Assembly (NCBI GenBank): GCA_029263945.1
Contig: JARIDM010000044.1
Location: 1 to 5,628, forward strand
Reading direction: 5' to 3'
DNA length: 5,628 nt
From: Sporosarcina sp.
GTDB lineage: Bacteria > Bacillota > Bacilli > Bacillales_A > Planococcaceae
In this document: piece by piece, positions 4,470 to 5,628 of the stretch
How positions within the stretch are numbered: position 1 is the first letter of the stretch
Layout: every line of letters begins with the position of its first letter
Translations under genes and position numbers: made by a program
Notes under the pieces: model-generated
Told to the model about the DNA's origin: nothing
What the model saw: the letters and a program-made list of their open reading frames with translations, nothing else
Database searches by the model: none

Positions 4470-5628
4470 TGTAATTATTATCGGGGCGGGGCCTGCGGGT
4501 TTATCGGCTGCGATTGCGTGTCGTGAATCAGCCTTACACGTACTTGTCATCGACGAATTTCCAAAGCCAGGCGGTCGACTTCTTGGACAATTGCACCAAG
4601 AACCGAGCGGCGAATGGTGGAATGGCATCGAGGAAACGAAAGTACTTCTGTTAAAAGCTGAAAAACTAAACACCGAGATTCAATGTGAAGTTTCTTGTCA
4701 CCATATTGAAAAAGCGACTGAGGGCTTTATTGTACATACCAATAGAGGACTCCTTGAAACAAGTAAGTTACTCATCGCAACAGGTGCAGCTGAAACTGCC
4801 GCACCGATTCCAGGTTGGACACTTCCCGGCGTCATGTCTATTGGTGCTGCACAAGTGATGACCAACGTTCACCGCGTCCGTGTCGGCAATAAAGGCATCA
4901 TTGTCGGCGTCAATGTTCTTTCTGCTGCCATTGCACGGGAGTTACAAATCGCTGGCATTGAACTTCACAGCATGGCTTTACCCGTGAGCAATCCTGTCAC
5001 AAAAAACCAAGCAGATCCCAAAAGAGTCATGGAAGGACTCGTTCGTATTGCGCATTTAGCCCCCTCTGCCTTTCTGCGTTTCGGAAGCAAATTTGCCAAA
5101 GCAGCTTGGGTGCGCAGTATCGCCGTCAAATTCTACCCCAAAAGCGGCGTAAAAATGTGGGGCATGCCCATTCACATTCGTAAAGCTATTGTCGAAATTA
5201 ATGGGACTGAAAAAGTCGAATCCGTTACGATGTGCGACTTGACAACCGATGGCAAAATTATTGTAGGGACCGAAAAAAAGATTGAGGTCGATTTCGTTTG
5301 TATCGCAGGCGGCCTATACCCATTAACAGAACTTGCAGCAGTTATCGGCTGTCCTTTCCAATACGTTGAAGAATTGGGGGGACATATTCCCATGCATAAT
5401 GCGCAGTTAGAAACCCCAATCGAAGGATTATATGTTGCAGGGAATATTACCGGGATTGAAAGCGCAAAGGTAGCCCGCGCACAAGGAACCCTTGCAGGTT
5501 ATTCGATTGCTGGGCAAACAGACAAGATCGCGCAAGCAATAAAAGACGTACAAGAAATTCGGGAAGCCGCAACGATTCAATTTCATCCAGACATTGCCGC
5601 AGGCCGCGAAAAGATTGAAAAATCTTTT
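4462..5628 (+). CDS. FAD/NAD(P)-binding oxidoreductase, HcnB/OoxA-like subunit (partial, runs off right edge)
   Basis: Partial pyridine-nucleotide-disulphide-type flavoprotein; 389 codons are open to the end with no stop, so the C-terminus is missing. IIIGAGPAG at 5-13 is the FAD-binding loop with Asp31 at the end of strand 2; IATGA at 105-109 is the ATG-type linker, then PIPGWTLPGVMS (115-126), typical of HcnB, OoxA and sarcosine oxidase alpha relatives. The second Rossmann loop is degenerate: IVGVNVLSAA (147-156) has one glycine instead of GxGxxG. The C-terminal FAD element reads GLYVAGNITGIESAKVA (322-338), with Asn328 where these enzymes usually have Asp. The start ATG overlaps the ferredoxin gene by 8 nt and has AAGGTGA (4450-4456) before it. 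Related proteins of about 460 aa end with a BFD domain; here that domain is a separate upstream gene, so this protein may end soon after the window. Likely relays electrons from the DAO subunit. Confidence 0.9.
   Translation, partial: MYDVIIIGAGPAGLSAAIACRESALHVLVIDEFPKPGGRLLGQLHQEPSGEWWNGIEETKVLLLKAEKLNTEIQCEVSCHHIEKATEGFIVHTNRGLLETSKLLIATGAAETAAPIPGWTLPGVMSIGAAQVMTNVHRVRVGNKGIIVGVNVLSAAIARELQIAGIELHSMALPVSNPVTKNQADPKRVMEGLVRIAHLAPSAFLRFGSKFAKAAWVRSIAVKFYPKSGVKMWGMPIHIRKAIVEINGTEKVESVTMCDLTTDGKIIVGTEKKIEVDFVCIAGGLYPLTELAAVIGCPFQYVEELGGHIPMHNAQLETPIEGLYVAGNITGIESAKVARAQGTLAGYSIAGQTDKIAQAIKDVQEIREAATIQFHPDIAAGREKIEKSF

Noticed and set aside
4215..4673. Minus-strand open frame of 152 codons opposite the ferredoxin and flavoprotein genes
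   Set aside because: It is antisense to two genes with clear domain motifs and has no convincing start signal or recognisable domain.
5172..5393. Minus-strand open frame of 73 codons inside the HcnB-like gene
   Set aside because: A short antisense frame within a strongly supported coding region; no ribosome site or domain.

Overview
The window looks like chromosomal DNA of a low-to-moderate GC, endospore-former-type Firmicute (Bacillaceae or a relative). The evidence is strong AGGAGG-type Shine-Dalgarno sites 7-9 nt before each start, use of GTG and TTG starts, AT-rich intergenic regions with sigma-A-like promoters, and protein sequences of Bacillus character. The species cannot be fixed from sequence alone. 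No rRNA, tRNA, CRISPR array, insertion sequence or phage gene was seen.

Layout. (1) Positions 27-2223, minus strand: a two-gene sugar-type operon. A ROK-family sugar kinase is transcribed first, followed after 34 nt by a Gfo/Idh/MocA-family NAD(P)-dependent oxidoreductase. (2) Positions 2224-2462: a 239-bp AT-rich gap holding a candidate promoter, a perfect 6-3-6 inverted repeat placed like an operator, and a pair of 6-bp direct repeats 22 bp apart. (3) Positions 2463-3641, minus strand: a DAO-family FAD-dependent amine/amino-acid oxidoreductase. (4) Positions 3642-3807: a compact divergent promoter region. (5) Positions 3808-5628, plus strand: three tightly overlapping genes. They encode a stand-alone BFD-type [2Fe-2S] protein, a small Fer2_4-type [2Fe-2S] protein, and an FAD/NAD(P)-binding oxidoreductase that runs off the right edge.

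How they fit together. The DAO protein and the three plus-strand genes together supply the parts of the multi-subunit flavin/iron-sulfur dehydrogenases typified by hydrogen cyanide synthase HcnABC, opine oxidases and D-hydroxyproline dehydrogenase. In these, the DAO subunit oxidises a C-N bond of an amino acid or secondary amine and electrons pass through FAD and [2Fe-2S] subunits, probably to the respiratory chain. Here the BFD cluster domain, usually fused to the C-terminus of the HcnB-like subunit, is its own gene, and the catalytic subunit is divergently transcribed. The substrate cannot be told from sequence. The adjacent kinase and MocA-type dehydrogenase suggest, as a hypothesis only, that it could be a sugar-amino acid conjugate (opine or Amadori type).

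Two starts were moved from the longest open frame to internal codons that have proper ribosome binding sites: TTG at 1283 and ATG at 3641. I see no clearly novel system. The most notable points are the split and divergent architecture of the dehydrogenase, the degenerate nucleotide-binding motifs in its HcnB-like subunit, the cysteine set in the Gfo/Idh/MocA protein and the zinc-less ROK kinase.
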